DNA from: Thiomicrorhabdus lithotrophica
Lineage (GTDB): Bacteria > Pseudomonadota > Gammaproteobacteria > Thiomicrospirales > Thiomicrospiraceae
Length of the DNA stretch: 64,000 bases
Direction: 5' to 3'
NCBI RefSeq assembly: GCF_029201445.1
Contig: NZ_CP102381.1
Span: 2,356,001 to 2,420,000 of the forward strand
Every line of letters starts with the position of its first letter. Position 1 is the stretch's first letter. The notes under the pieces were generated by a model, which made no database searches, was not told the DNA's origin, and saw nothing but the letters and a program-made list of their open reading frames with translations. A program made the position numbers and the translations under genes. Positions 16,606 through 25,280 of this stretch are shown in pieces.

Positions 16606-17670
16606 ATGTTGGAATCAATTCAAACTTGGCTAGGATTGCCAAATCACATGTATGTTTCAATTTCATTGATCTCATTGATCACAATGTTTTTTGCAATCAT
16701 TTTGAGTTATAGCATCAAACTGGTGTTGGTAAATTTTGCAAAAAAGCGTCAAAAAAAGAATTATGCATTTATATTTAACGCTATTCGCTTACCGATAACA
16801 GTTTCGATTATTCTAATTGGCTTGCATCAGGCTTTAGGATTAATGCCAACTCCAACTAGCTTAGATACTTTATTACCGAAAATATTTAAAAGTATAGATC
16901 TAATTATTTGGGGGCAATTCTTTTTTAGAAGTGTTCGTTTCAGTCTAAAATCAATTAGCCAAAATGCACAAGATGGTCAATTGATTCGTCCACAAACGTT
17001 ACCCCTATTTGAAAATATCAGCGCCGTTGTAATCATTCTTATTTTCACCTATCTATTATTTATTACTTGGCAAATAGATATGAGTGCTTGGCTCGCCTCA
17101 GCTGGAATAATCGGTATCGCTGTTGGTTTTGCGGCCAAAGACACCATTGCTAATTTATTATCAGGTGTATTTATTTTAGCTGACTCACCCTATAAAATCG
17201 GGGACTACATTGTAATTGATAGCGGTGAACGAGGCATGGTAACCCATATTGGCCTGCGTTCAACTCGAATACTCACACGTGATGATTTAGAAATAAATGT
17301 ACCCAACGCCATTATTGCTAATGGAAAAATCATTAATGAATCCTCTGGAAGACATATCAAATCACGAACAAGAGTTCAGGTGAGTGTGGCTTATGATGTT
17401 GACATTGATCATGTTAAAAACATTTTAATGGATGTAGCAAAAAATGAGACTCAAATTTGTACTGATCCTGAACCAAGAATCAGGTTTCGTCGTTTTGGTG
17501 CCTCTGGTCTCGAACTTGAATTACTTGTCTGGATAGACGATCCTGAAATACGAGGCCGAGTGATTGATAGCTTAAATACCCAAATATATAAACGCTTTGC
17601 TATTGAACATATTGAAATCCCTTACAGCAAGCACGACTTATATATTAAATCTTTGCCAAAAAAAGACTAA
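16606..17670 (+). CDS. MscS-family mechanosensitive ion channel
   Basis: The 354 aa protein has four or five membrane helices (roughly residues 17-38, 62-80, 97-115, 137-155). The canonical MscS pore helix and beta domain follow: ASAGIIGIAVGFAAKDTIANLLSGVFILADSPYKIGDYI. Next come GERGMVTHIGLRSTRILTRDDLEINVPNAIIANGKIINES and the cytoplasmic alpha/beta vestibule (VQVSVAYDVDIDHVKNILMDVA). It should protect against hypo-osmotic shock by releasing solutes. It is the third MscS-related gene in 5 kb and the last host gene before the island. It is longer than E. coli MscS because of extra N-terminal helices. Confidence 0.92.
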   Translation: MLESIQTWLGLPNHMYVSISLISLITMFFAIILSYSIKLVLVNFAKKRQKKNYAFIFNAIRLPITVSIILIGLHQALGLMPTPTSLDTLLPKIFKSIDLIIWGQFFFRSVRFSLKSISQNAQDGQLIRPQTLPLFENISAVVIILIFTYLLFITWQIDMSAWLASAGIIGIAVGFAAKDTIANLLSGVFILADSPYKIGDYIVIDSGERGMVTHIGLRSTRILTRDDLEINVPNAIIANGKIINESSGRHIKSRTRVQVSVAYDVDIDHVKNILMDVAKNETQICTDPEPRIRFRRFGASGLELELLVWIDDPEIRGRVIDSLNTQIYKRFAIEHIEIPYSKHDLYIKSLPKKD

Positions 17671-17806
17671 GCAAACAGCCAATACAACTATTAGATTCAC
17701 ATTAACCGTCTTTAATCATTTTTTAGTTTTAAGTGGTTTTAACATATGGAAAAATCATTGCTTTCTAAGCCAGAATCACTTATTTCTCAAAATAATGAAA
17801 TAACAT

Positions 17807-17835
17807 TTGACACTCGAAGAGCCCATCCATATAAT
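17807..17835 (+). promoter_or_regulatory. Orphan consensus sigma70 promoter (left copy of tRNA-Phe promoter)
   Basis: A perfect TTGACA (17807-17812) and a perfect TATAAT (17830-17835) are separated by 17 bases, followed by a GC-rich discriminator typical of stable-RNA promoters. It is a diverged copy of the tRNA-Phe promoter at 34920-34948. Confidence 0.85.
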
Positions 17836-17851
17836 ACGCCCATTCTATTTT

Positions 17852-17890
17852 GGCCACATAGCTCAGTCGGTAGAGCAGATTGAAAACCCA
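17852..17890 (+). pseudogene. Truncated tRNA-Phe (5' part only), island left end
   Basis: Bases 17852-17877 are identical to the first 26 nt of the intact tRNA-Phe at 34965. They cover the acceptor 5' strand and the D arm. The next bases read GATTGAAAACCC, which keeps the anticodon-loop sequence TTGAAAA but lacks three stem bases, and the 3' half is missing. I read it as the remnant of the original attachment site left when the island integrated. A shared upstream segment of about 50 bases makes the total direct repeat with the right end nearly 80 bases. Confidence 0.85.
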
Positions 17891-17937
17891 TTTCACTACA
17901 ATGCCGCACACTGACTCTATTAAACCTTAATACACCT

Positions 17938-17962
17938 AAACCCGCTTATATAGCGGGTTTTT
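17938..17962 (+). terminator. Rho-independent terminator downstream of the truncated tRNA
   Basis: AAACCCGC (17938-17945) pairs with GCGGGTTT (17953-17960) around a 7-base loop, with a T-run at the end. A transcript from the orphan promoter would end here, giving an RNA of roughly 120 nt. Confidence 0.8.
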
Positions 17963-18095
17963 GCGTTATTAATATATTAAACTGTGACCGGTTTAAATCA
18001 AATGATGTGCATCATAACTGAAATTCTGATATTTTGTAGTGACATAAAGACAACTTAATTGGAAAGTTTTAATCCAATATAAACTACGTAGATAA

Positions 18096-18476
18096 CTGCT
18101 GGAGAGTGGCGTTTCTAAGATAAATAAGGCTAAGGAGCAAAGTGACGACTTCTGGGATACATTATGCATTGACCAGGGGCATGAGTTAATAGATCGGGTA
18201 GCATCACTACAATCGTTCCTCACTGCACCCAACAATGGCTTCTTAGCGCATGAAATACTCACTCAACTGGTCCAACTTGAACCATACATTCAAGATGGCC
18301 TGCCAGACTACCAAAAGCTTTTAAGCCATATCGAAACGGCGAAGTTTTGTTTACAGCAGTTAGAGCAACTTTCTAATGAAAACAATGAGATTTATAGATT
18401 TACCCATCTAACCCCATTCATTGAATATGCCCAAACCCAAAAAGACTACCCTAAGGATAAAAGCCCCTCTGATTTT
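18096..18476 (+). other. In-frame coding extension upstream of the first recombinase ATG
   Basis: The reading frame of the recombinase gene stays open for 127 codons upstream of its first ATG, back to a TAA at 18093-18095. The translation looks like normal soluble protein (for example DDFWDTLCIDQGHELIDRV and EILTQLVQLEPYIQDG) with amphipathic helices similar in style to the downstream protein. It contains no in-frame ATG, GTG or TTG; the earliest codons are CTG CTG at 18096-18101. Either the gene uses a rare start (CTG or ATA/ATT), or its start was lost or frameshifted. The ATG at 18477 has no Shine-Dalgarno, which argues that it is not the native start. Confidence 0.6.
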
Positions 18477-20744
18477 ATGGAACAGAGTCTTTGGCATGGC
18501 TATTTAGAATCTTACCCAGTCTATACCTGTCTATTCTTTCCCTGTACTCCTAAAAATCAAGCTTTACCAGTTAGCTTTAATTTATCTCTTGAAACTCACC
18601 GTTTTCTAAAAATACAAATTTTTAAGCTTTTAGCTAATCACCAAAATATCCTACATATAAGTAACATAAAAAGCGTAACCAGATATTTGAGAAAATTTTT
18701 ATCATTACAGTCTTACCAACACTTAAACACCTCAGAGTATCTTCAAGTCAAAACAGAGTGCGCTCTTTATGAATTTTGCAAACATCTAAAGACCTCAAAA
18801 GAGAACCTAGAAGATAAAGAAAGACTATCCGATGGAAGTCAATTTGTAGCACAAGAAGCTTCTGAAGATAAACGCTGGATTAATGAGGCTGGAATTCATT
18901 TAAGAAACTTTTTCAAAATATTCTGCATCAAGCCAGGTGTTTGGCGCGAAAAAGGTACCCGAGGAGAGGACAAATCAAAACGAGCGAAATACAATCGAAC
19001 AATGGGTTTAGTTCTATCTTCAAAGGTAAAGCAAGAACACAATCTTGATAATATTGGGCTTGATAACAATACTGTAAACTTAAAAAGAATCAGACCAACC
19101 AAAGCCTCTCTAAGCAATCTCGCTTCATCTATACTCGAAGAAGAAAAGAGCGACGATATTGACGATGAAATTCAAACAGAAGAACTTATTTGGAATCAGT
19201 CAAAACCGTGCGAACTTAACAATCCGATCGCATCTCTGATTAATACCCAAAGACTACTACCCCATATTGCCCTCAATAATCAGTTACTTCGACCGAGAGC
19301 AATCAAAAAAGAGATTCAAAAAGCACTCTTTATCATTACTAGAACAGCAGAAATACTCTCCGATGGAGTTACATTATTTACTATAGAACACGTAAAAGAT
19401 TGCCTACGCTGGTTGATTTTAATTCTAACTGGCCGAGTGATAAATCAAATAGAAACAGAAGCCTTTTTCTTAAATGAGACAAACATCTTTTTAGACGATG
19501 AAAACTCCTTTATTCGAATTGTCTTTCCTCAATATATGCATAGAGAAAACCTAAGCAATAAATACGTTTACATACCTACCGAGATTGAAGAGTTGGAGCT
19601 CATCCTCCCTGAGGAGATCAGGTTAATATTAAAACCGATGATAAGTTTTTTAAAAAAAAGGAAGCCTGATAATAAATCTGAAATCCAAATAAATACCAAA
19701 AACAAAAAATCCGCTTTTAATGACTGGAATACAAGCGAGATTCGACTTCAAACTCAGCGCAGCTATGCTGAAATCACTTCTGATAGCTGGTTGCTATCAG
19801 TAATAAGCTGGCAATCAAGCGGCTTATCAAACACCCAAAAGCACTATGCATCATGCACTGTTAAAACAATGCAGACGATATTTGAAAAACATATCCAAAC
19901 TTTTTTAAATATTGATTGTAAAACCACTAAGTGGTCAAATCAAACCGATGCAAGAATTGGTTCACCATATTATTTAAATGCAAAAACCTATCGACAAATC
20001 ATCAAACAACTTTGGCAAAATGCCAATCCACTTTTCGACCAATTAAACTATAAATCGATCAAGTTGAATGAACTAAAATTCCGTTTTAACTCTCTCGCAT
20101 TTTGGATTGATAGCTACTGTTCATTTGCTGCCGCAACACGCAACATAACCGATCCTCTTATTCAAAAAGACCTGGTCAGCCATGAAGGACTGTATCGAGT
20201 CAACGATAAAAATAAATACGATGGATTCAATACTCGAATCGTATTTGTTCCAGCAACACTTTTAACCAAACTTGAAGCATACAAAAAGGTGCGTCAAAAA
20301 GTATTAATCTATCTTAGAAAAACCCAAAATCTATCTGCAAAAGATGAAGAAATCCTCAGAACAAATAAACTGTTCTTTTTCAAACAAAATACGCAAGGCT
20401 TTTTAAAAATTGTTGAATACACACGCAGTCGGTGTCGTGATGAGATTTATTGGCAAGCCAATACAGATATTGATATAGGAACCGGAAAAAATGACTTATT
20501 GGTCTACGAAAACTTGAGGGCTATAAAAACCAATGTAAACCGTCACTATCTTAGAGGAAGACTTTTAGAATTCGGAATACCTGGTTTTTTTATCGATGCC
20601 TTCATGGGGCATTGGCATGCAGGAACCCAGCCATGGGGTCAAATGAGCATTTTCAATCAATCGCATTATTTAGAACAGTTAAAAAAGTTTATTCCTAAAA
20701 TTCTAAATGAACTTGCTTTCAACGTTCGTGAGACTGGTTTATGA
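18477..20744 (+). CDS. Large tyrosine recombinase-like protein, first of a tandem pair
   Basis: The frame from the first ATG gives 755 aa, and real coding probably begins further upstream (see the preceding extension). The C-terminal 180 residues look like a tyrosine recombinase catalytic domain. Arg555 is in AAATRNITDP, HYLR gives His690 and Arg693, GHWHAG gives His712, and the candidate nucleophile is Tyr731 in SHYLEQL. The N-terminal 500 residues match no domain I recognise and are rich in Lys, Asn and Ile. The stop overlaps the next start (ATGA). The gene sits next to the truncated tRNA, so it likely takes part in moving the island. Multi-recombinase modules such as RIT elements, Tn554 TnpAB or Gamma-Mobile-Trio are possible analogues. 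Confidence 0.7.
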   Translation: MEQSLWHGYLESYPVYTCLFFPCTPKNQALPVSFNLSLETHRFLKIQIFKLLANHQNILHISNIKSVTRYLRKFLSLQSYQHLNTSEYLQVKTECALYEFCKHLKTSKENLEDKERLSDGSQFVAQEASEDKRWINEAGIHLRNFFKIFCIKPGVWREKGTRGEDKSKRAKYNRTMGLVLSSKVKQEHNLDNIGLDNNTVNLKRIRPTKASLSNLASSILEEEKSDDIDDEIQTEELIWNQSKPCELNNPIASLINTQRLLPHIALNNQLLRPRAIKKEIQKALFIITRTAEILSDGVTLFTIEHVKDCLRWLILILTGRVINQIETEAFFLNETNIFLDDENSFIRIVFPQYMHRENLSNKYVYIPTEIEELELILPEEIRLILKPMISFLKKRKPDNKSEIQINTKNKKSAFNDWNTSEIRLQTQRSYAEITSDSWLLSVISWQSSGLSNTQKHYASCTVKTMQTIFEKHIQTFLNIDCKTTKWSNQTDARIGSPYYLNAKTYRQIIKQLWQNANPLFDQLNYKSIKLNELKFRFNSLAFWIDSYCSFAAATRNITDPLIQKDLVSHEGLYRVNDKNKYDGFNTRIVFVPATLLTKLEAYKKVRQKVLIYLRKTQNLSAKDEEILRTNKLFFFKQNTQGFLKIVEYTRSRCRDEIYWQANTDIDIGTGKNDLLVYENLRAIKTNVNRHYLRGRLLEFGIPGFFIDAFMGHWHAGTQPWGQMSIFNQSHYLEQLKKFIPKILNELAFNVRETGL

Positions 20745-23700
20745 GCTTGAGAATAACTAAACTTCAATTGAAAAAAGAGAACGGTTTTTCAGCACAGAAT
20801 TACCGTAACCATCGAAACATCCTCAAGAAAGCCAGTATAGATAGTCGTTCATCAAAACTTACAACTCGTAAGAACAAAATTAAAGCCAGATTTTTAAAAC
20901 CTTACGAAAAAAACTTAAACGCGCTTCAAGTCAGATTAGAGGGCTTAGCCTATCGAGAAAAAATTCATAAAGAAATTATGAATAGAAATCAAATGTTAGA
21001 CTTTTGGTCTGGCGCATGGAATAAAAAGCTTTTAATTCAACCAGCTTCTTTGAGTCACTTATCCCGGTTTATTGAATATCGAATCAAAACAACGCAAGTG
21101 CTTTTACGTAAACCGAATTTTCAATTTGAATACAATGATGACACTCTCATTGCATGGTTATTTTATCAATGGCTAATGCTGTCAACAAATCAAAAACATC
21201 ACCCCATACCTCAGCAATTACCAACATGGTTTAAACACGATTTTTTGCACATCATGGACTTGTCAAAGCACGTAAACGTAAAGCTGAGTGCAAAACTAGA
21301 AATAGTCAATCAGCCCTTAGAAAAATTAGAAAAGGAAGTAAAATCAGAACTCAATTTATTAAAATCACAAATCAGCAAAGCACTGAGTGAAGGCATTCTT
21401 AATGCCTGCTTAGAAGAAGAATCTCAAAAAGTTATTTTTGGAGGCTCACCAAGCAACACTCAAATCCAAGAGCTTTTTACGACCACTAACCTACTGATAG
21501 AATTTGGAAATCACCTAGGTATGTGGGATCTATGTTTTATCAACTCGGTCATCATCCCCTTTCATGAAACCAACCCGTTTGCCGATGAAAATGAGTGGAA
21601 ACGCGCCTTAAGGTTTGAAAAAACCGTGCATGCCATAGAGTCAGTTCATGAAAAACACGTTAATGATATTGACTTTTTGCATGCTCGGGTCATAACAAGC
21701 CTTATGATTGAAAGTTATATCCTAGATGAAAATTTACTGAAGTCAGTACTTCAATCACTCAACTCACCACATAAACTTTTGCGCATTGGTAAACAGTTGG
21801 TCATATGGAGTGCCCCTCAAAACAAACCAAACCGTCTAGTCTTTATTTCTGAATTAACCGAGCTATATTACCGTCAATATTTAGCGGCATGTTTAAAACA
21901 AAAACATAAATTTGAGCTCGAACTTCGCTTTCCAGACTCTAAGTTTTATAGAGCAATTGGTCACTCCAAACATACCGTTAAATTAAGCACCTTTAAAAGC
22001 TGGAAGCACTCTGTAAAAGTCTACTTACAGCTTAAAGGCTATCTCGACGGTATGAGCTTAGCGTATGCCTCTGGTGACATTCAAAGCCATGCGTTATTAC
22101 CCAAGGTGCTTAATCGCTTTTTTAGCCTTGGCGTTGACGCCAGTGAATCGACAATTCATGCAGAAAACCTCTCTAATCATGGTCGATTACCTCGCTCTTT
22201 TCTTTGGACGCAACTTCGATCAATATTGAATGTCAAACACATCAATAAGACTGAAGAATATAACGTTCGACAAGGAATTAAAGGGAGAATACGAAACCTA
22301 ATAGTGACTCCGCAGTTTTCCGAAAATGAAAAATTGATTGCTCGCTATGCCTTAGCTCGAATTGACAAGAGTCATGGCTTTGAGGCGATCAGCCCTTCGA
22401 CTATATTAGGCCATATTGATGCCTTTGGACTCCCTCTCATTTTGAGTGCTGAGAGTTTTTCACTAACAGAAATCTCCCCTACTCAAAGACAAGCCATTTA
22501 CTTTAACGCTATCGAAATGAAATACGTCAACCCAAAACGTTTTTTATATTTTTTGAAGCTGTTTGAAGATTGGTTAATAAAAAACTATGGAAAGCCCAAG
22601 CAAACAAAATCCATTGAACGCATTCCTGATTATGAAGAGTTATTTTCCGATATAAAACGCCCTGAGTATTCAGTCGATGCGAACATCATCAACTTTGAAG
22701 AGTACGAAAAAACAAAGAGCCTGCTTGTTGAGGCGTATATCGCTTCAAATGGCGAAAAACTTGAATTGTTGCAAGCCTCCATTTTATTAATTTTAGGATT
22801 TAAACTCGATTTAAGGCGCAGCGAAGCAATCTTTTTGCACTCAAAAGACTATATCTTTGATCCTGAGCAAGCCAACTTATTTGTTAAGCCTCATGATAAA
22901 AGAGCCCTCAAAACGAATAATGCCAACCGAATGTATCACCTTGAAGAGCACTTAACATCTCAAGAAATAGGGCTATTTGAAGAGTACTTAGGTGAGGTGG
23001 GACGACGCTTGCAAGTTGAAGAAGCGACTTATCTATTTCCTGATAAAAAGACCACTCTTTGTCCACCCGATAGAATATTGAATCCACTGTTACAGGTATT
23101 GAGGCAGGTAACTGGTGATTCAGACTTTAAATTCCATAACCTTAGGCATTCCAAAGCGAGTTGGGATATGTTGTCTATATTCAACGCTCAGTTTAATTTA
23201 AGGCTGGAAAAGACCATATTTAACCACATGCCCAAAACAGCTCAATTTCTAACCGATTCTAAAGTACGCTGGTCTAATGCAGTTCATACCGAGCAGAGCT
23301 TTCATAAGGCTCCTTTTTATCTTCACCGTCAAATGGGACATGGTTCTCTAGTTACGACACTTAAAAACTATATACATACCATGGACTTTACGATAGCAGG
23401 ACTTCAACAGCTTCAGGCTGAACGCGTACTATCAATTGAATGGGCAAGCCGTCTAGGTATCGTTAAAAAAAGCACGCTCCATAACAAGCTCGTCAACAAT
23501 GAGCACACCATCCAAGAATATCTACTCGAGAAAGTTCTCCCTTGGTCAACGGTTAATCAAAGTAAAGACTCTCAATCAAACCAAGAGCCAGAATCAACTG
23601 AACCTTTGGACTCTTCAGAGTCGTTACCTACTCTAGGCTCGGCAATGCGTTCAGGAACATTATTACCACTTCAAGAATTACAGAAATGGAAAGCCTTTTG

Positions 23701-24346
23701 TCTTTTTGAAATATTTCATCTGATTTTAGACAACAAAGATGAAGAGCTCCGCCTAGCTCTCCAACGACTCAATCTTGAAGCCGAAAACTTACCTAAAATT
23801 CTAGAGTACTTTAGAAAGAATAAGCAGACTCGACTTAAAATGCCCATCCACGATGCCTCTTTTCATCGACTGATTGATGAATTTTTTAAATTACCAAGTG
23901 CATGGCAAGAAGCCTTGCTCAATGATAGTTTTAATTCCAGTGAACATTTTGAATCCGAAAGGACTCTCATTACTCATACTATGAGTCGAATAAGCGTTAA
24001 ACTTCAGGACACTAAATTCGATTTATCCCCGGTAAAGGAAATAGATATTATTTGTAGCAATACAAGTGAGGCACGTCCAGTTATTGAACTGATAAGAATC
24101 TTAGACTGGAAAATCAAATGTCGTTTTATGAACCCGCAAAATGGGTCTTTTTCATGGTCTGATTGGAAAAAAGATCTTTTACTTGAAGAATCTGAAATTA
24201 ATGAAGATTGCGTTGTAAAAGCCACAGTCAAAAACACTCATGGACGATTAACTATTCGTTTGAAGCGTGATGGCAAAAGCTCAGCAAAATACTTTGAACA
24301 GTATCTGCTTTTGGCATTACTGGCTATAAAAATAGACATTACTTAA
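20741..24346 (+). CDS. Giant tyrosine recombinase-like protein, second of the tandem pair
   Basis: The 1201 aa protein carries a recognisable tyrosine recombinase domain in its middle: Arg692 in LDLRRSEAIF, a Lys in the following beta hairpin (KPHDKRALK), His799 and Arg802 in FHNLRHSKASW, His867 in HRQMGHGSL and candidate nucleophile Tyr877 in LKNYIHTMDF. About 690 residues precede the domain and 320 follow, both unusual, since integrases are normally 300-450 aa. The tail contains a Ser/Glu/Pro-rich linker (about 950-970) and a basic C-terminal module. The start overlaps the previous stop, so the two proteins are probably made in fixed ratio and may act as a complex. I know of no named family with confidence. 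Confidence 0.75.
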   Translation: MSLRITKLQLKKENGFSAQNYRNHRNILKKASIDSRSSKLTTRKNKIKARFLKPYEKNLNALQVRLEGLAYREKIHKEIMNRNQMLDFWSGAWNKKLLIQPASLSHLSRFIEYRIKTTQVLLRKPNFQFEYNDDTLIAWLFYQWLMLSTNQKHHPIPQQLPTWFKHDFLHIMDLSKHVNVKLSAKLEIVNQPLEKLEKEVKSELNLLKSQISKALSEGILNACLEEESQKVIFGGSPSNTQIQELFTTTNLLIEFGNHLGMWDLCFINSVIIPFHETNPFADENEWKRALRFEKTVHAIESVHEKHVNDIDFLHARVITSLMIESYILDENLLKSVLQSLNSPHKLLRIGKQLVIWSAPQNKPNRLVFISELTELYYRQYLAACLKQKHKFELELRFPDSKFYRAIGHSKHTVKLSTFKSWKHSVKVYLQLKGYLDGMSLAYASGDIQSHALLPKVLNRFFSLGVDASESTIHAENLSNHGRLPRSFLWTQLRSILNVKHINKTEEYNVRQGIKGRIRNLIVTPQFSENEKLIARYALARIDKSHGFEAISPSTILGHIDAFGLPLILSAESFSLTEISPTQRQAIYFNAIEMKYVNPKRFLYFLKLFEDWLIKNYGKPKQTKSIERIPDYEELFSDIKRPEYSVDANIINFEEYEKTKSLLVEAYIASNGEKLELLQASILLILGFKLDLRRSEAIFLHSKDYIFDPEQANLFVKPHDKRALKTNNANRMYHLEEHLTSQEIGLFEEYLGEVGRRLQVEEATYLFPDKKTTLCPPDRILNPLLQVLRQVTGDSDFKFHNLRHSKASWDMLSIFNAQFNLRLEKTIFNHMPKTAQFLTDSKVRWSNAVHTEQSFHKAPFYLHRQMGHGSLVTTLKNYIHTMDFTIAGLQQLQAERVLSIEWASRLGIVKKSTLHNKLVNNEHTIQEYLLEKVLPWSTVNQSKDSQSNQEPESTEPLDSSESLPTLGSAMRSGTLLPLQELQKWKAFCLFEIFHLILDNKDEELRLALQRLNLEAENLPKILEYFRKNKQTRLKMPIHDASFHRLIDEFFKLPSAWQEALLNDSFNSSEHFESERTLITHTMSRISVKLQDTKFDLSPVKEIDIICSNTSEARPVIELIRILDWKIKCRFMNPQNGSFSWSDWKKDLLLEESEINEDCVVKATVKNTHGRLTIRLKRDGKSSAKYFEQYLLLALLAIKIDIT

Positions 24347-24581
24347 CTTTTTAAATTCAACGTTTGAATACGATTATTTATTGAAAGGATTGCGGATGCA
24401 CATTCAGACTTGCTCTTTTCATTTTCAGTCACCTTTAATATGAAATACATCTTAAAACCTCTATTTAGGTGGCCAAAATTACTGTACCACTACACTTAGA
24501 AATTGCAGTTATTACTTGAATCTGCGAGATAAAAAAATAATCGCATGCTATAATTTAATGTCGTTTGCTACCCTTAATGAA

Positions 24582-25175
24582 ATGAATAAAACATTTAAGA
24601 AAATCCTCAATAATGCTTCAGAGTTATTTGCCGAAAAAGGCTATGAAGGCACAATAATGGATGAACTGTGCATACGTAGCGGTGTAAACAAAGCGAGTAT
24701 CTATTATCACTTTAAAGATAAGTCTAACCTCTATGAAGTTGTGCTAACCAAGCTATTTTCAGAAGTTGCCGACCAGATTATCGTGGCGGTTTCCAGTCAA
24801 ACGGCTCCTTTAGAAAAGCTCAAATCATTTATTGAGACATTTGCCCAAGAGACTTATCAAAATAAACAGATGCCAGCCACTTTAATGCGTGAAATCGCTT
24901 CCGGCGGAAAAAACATGCCTATTCCTGCTCGCAAACAAATGCAACGAATTTTGCAAACTCTTTCATCAATTTTAAAAGAAGGTGCAGAACAACAAGTATT
25001 TAAGCAGGTCGATCCCTTAACAACCCACTTTATAATTATAGGAAGCCTTTGCTTCTTCTCAACCAGCGAGCCTATGCGCCAAGCCATAGAGTCTGAACAT
25101 CCACTAGATCCTGACTTAAATAGTACTATCGCTGAAATCTATTCCCTAATTAGTAGTGCAATCATCTTAAATTAA
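24582..25175 (+). CDS. TetR-family transcriptional regulator
   Basis: The protein of about 197 aa begins MNKTFKKILNNASELFAEKGYEGTIMDELCIRSGVNKASIYYHFKDKSNLYEVV, a textbook TetR N-terminal helix-turn-helix. A helical ligand-binding domain follows (FIETFAQETYQNKQ, IIIGSLCFFSTSEPMRQ). In-frame upstream starts exist at 24516 (TTG) and 24558 (ATG). None has a good ribosome site, so I chose the start that gives a normal-length N-terminus. It lies upstream of the RND operon in the same direction, and palindromes between them are probable operators. It likely represses the exporter operon until a hydrophobic ligand binds. Confidence 0.9.
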   Translation: MNKTFKKILNNASELFAEKGYEGTIMDELCIRSGVNKASIYYHFKDKSNLYEVVLTKLFSEVADQIIVAVSSQTAPLEKLKSFIETFAQETYQNKQMPATLMREIASGGKNMPIPARKQMQRILQTLSSILKEGAEQQVFKQVDPLTTHFIIIGSLCFFSTSEPMRQAIESEHPLDPDLNSTIAEIYSLISSAIILN

Positions 25176-25187
25176 CCATTTCTTTTG

Positions 25188-25272
25188 ACTAATTAGTTAC
25201 TTTTTTCCTACAAGCTTATTGGAATCCAGTTCGTTTTGTGTAAAATGTAACTAATTAGTTAAACTATTTAGT
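25188..25272 (+). promoter_or_regulatory. Operator palindromes between tetR and the RND operon
   Basis: ACTAATTAGT (25188-25197) and the perfect 14-base palindrome TAACTAATTAGTTA (25248-25261) share the core CTAATTAG. A third, degenerate copy AACTATTTAGTT (25261-25272) abuts the exporter start. The spacing and repetition are typical for a TetR operator set. Confidence 0.65.
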
Positions 25273-25280
25273 TGAATTGT

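Larger units (their letters stand above)
17671..18095. other. Left boundary region of the tRNA-Phe island
   Basis: This gap holds the orphan tRNA-Phe promoter, the truncated tRNA and a terminator (listed separately). The stretch 17963-18095 is AT-rich and has a near-palindrome ATGATG-TG-CATCAT at 18001-18014 or within a base or two. I see no complete small gene. Stops close all frames leading into the first recombinase gene up to the TAA at 18093. Confidence 0.5.

Noticed and set aside
17597-17803. Short plus-strand ORF at the end of the MscS gene
   Set aside because: It overlaps mscS in another frame and shows no ribosome site or recognisable protein pattern.
17878-17886. GATTGAAAA (anticodon-loop 9-mer) as the exact att core
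   Set aside because: Recombination at this 9-mer would leave a tRNA lacking three stem bases. A crossover within the upstream 26-nt identity restores an intact tRNA, so the core is left undefined.
17993-18262. Minus-strand ORF of 89 codons at the left end of the island
   Set aside because: It lies opposite the coding-like extension of the recombinase frame and has no matching ribosome site, so it looks like a shadow.
18477-20744. Taking the ATG at 18477 as the sure start of the first recombinase
   Set aside because: No ribosome-binding site precedes it and coding-like sequence continues upstream in frame for 127 codons, so I kept it only as the minimal frame.
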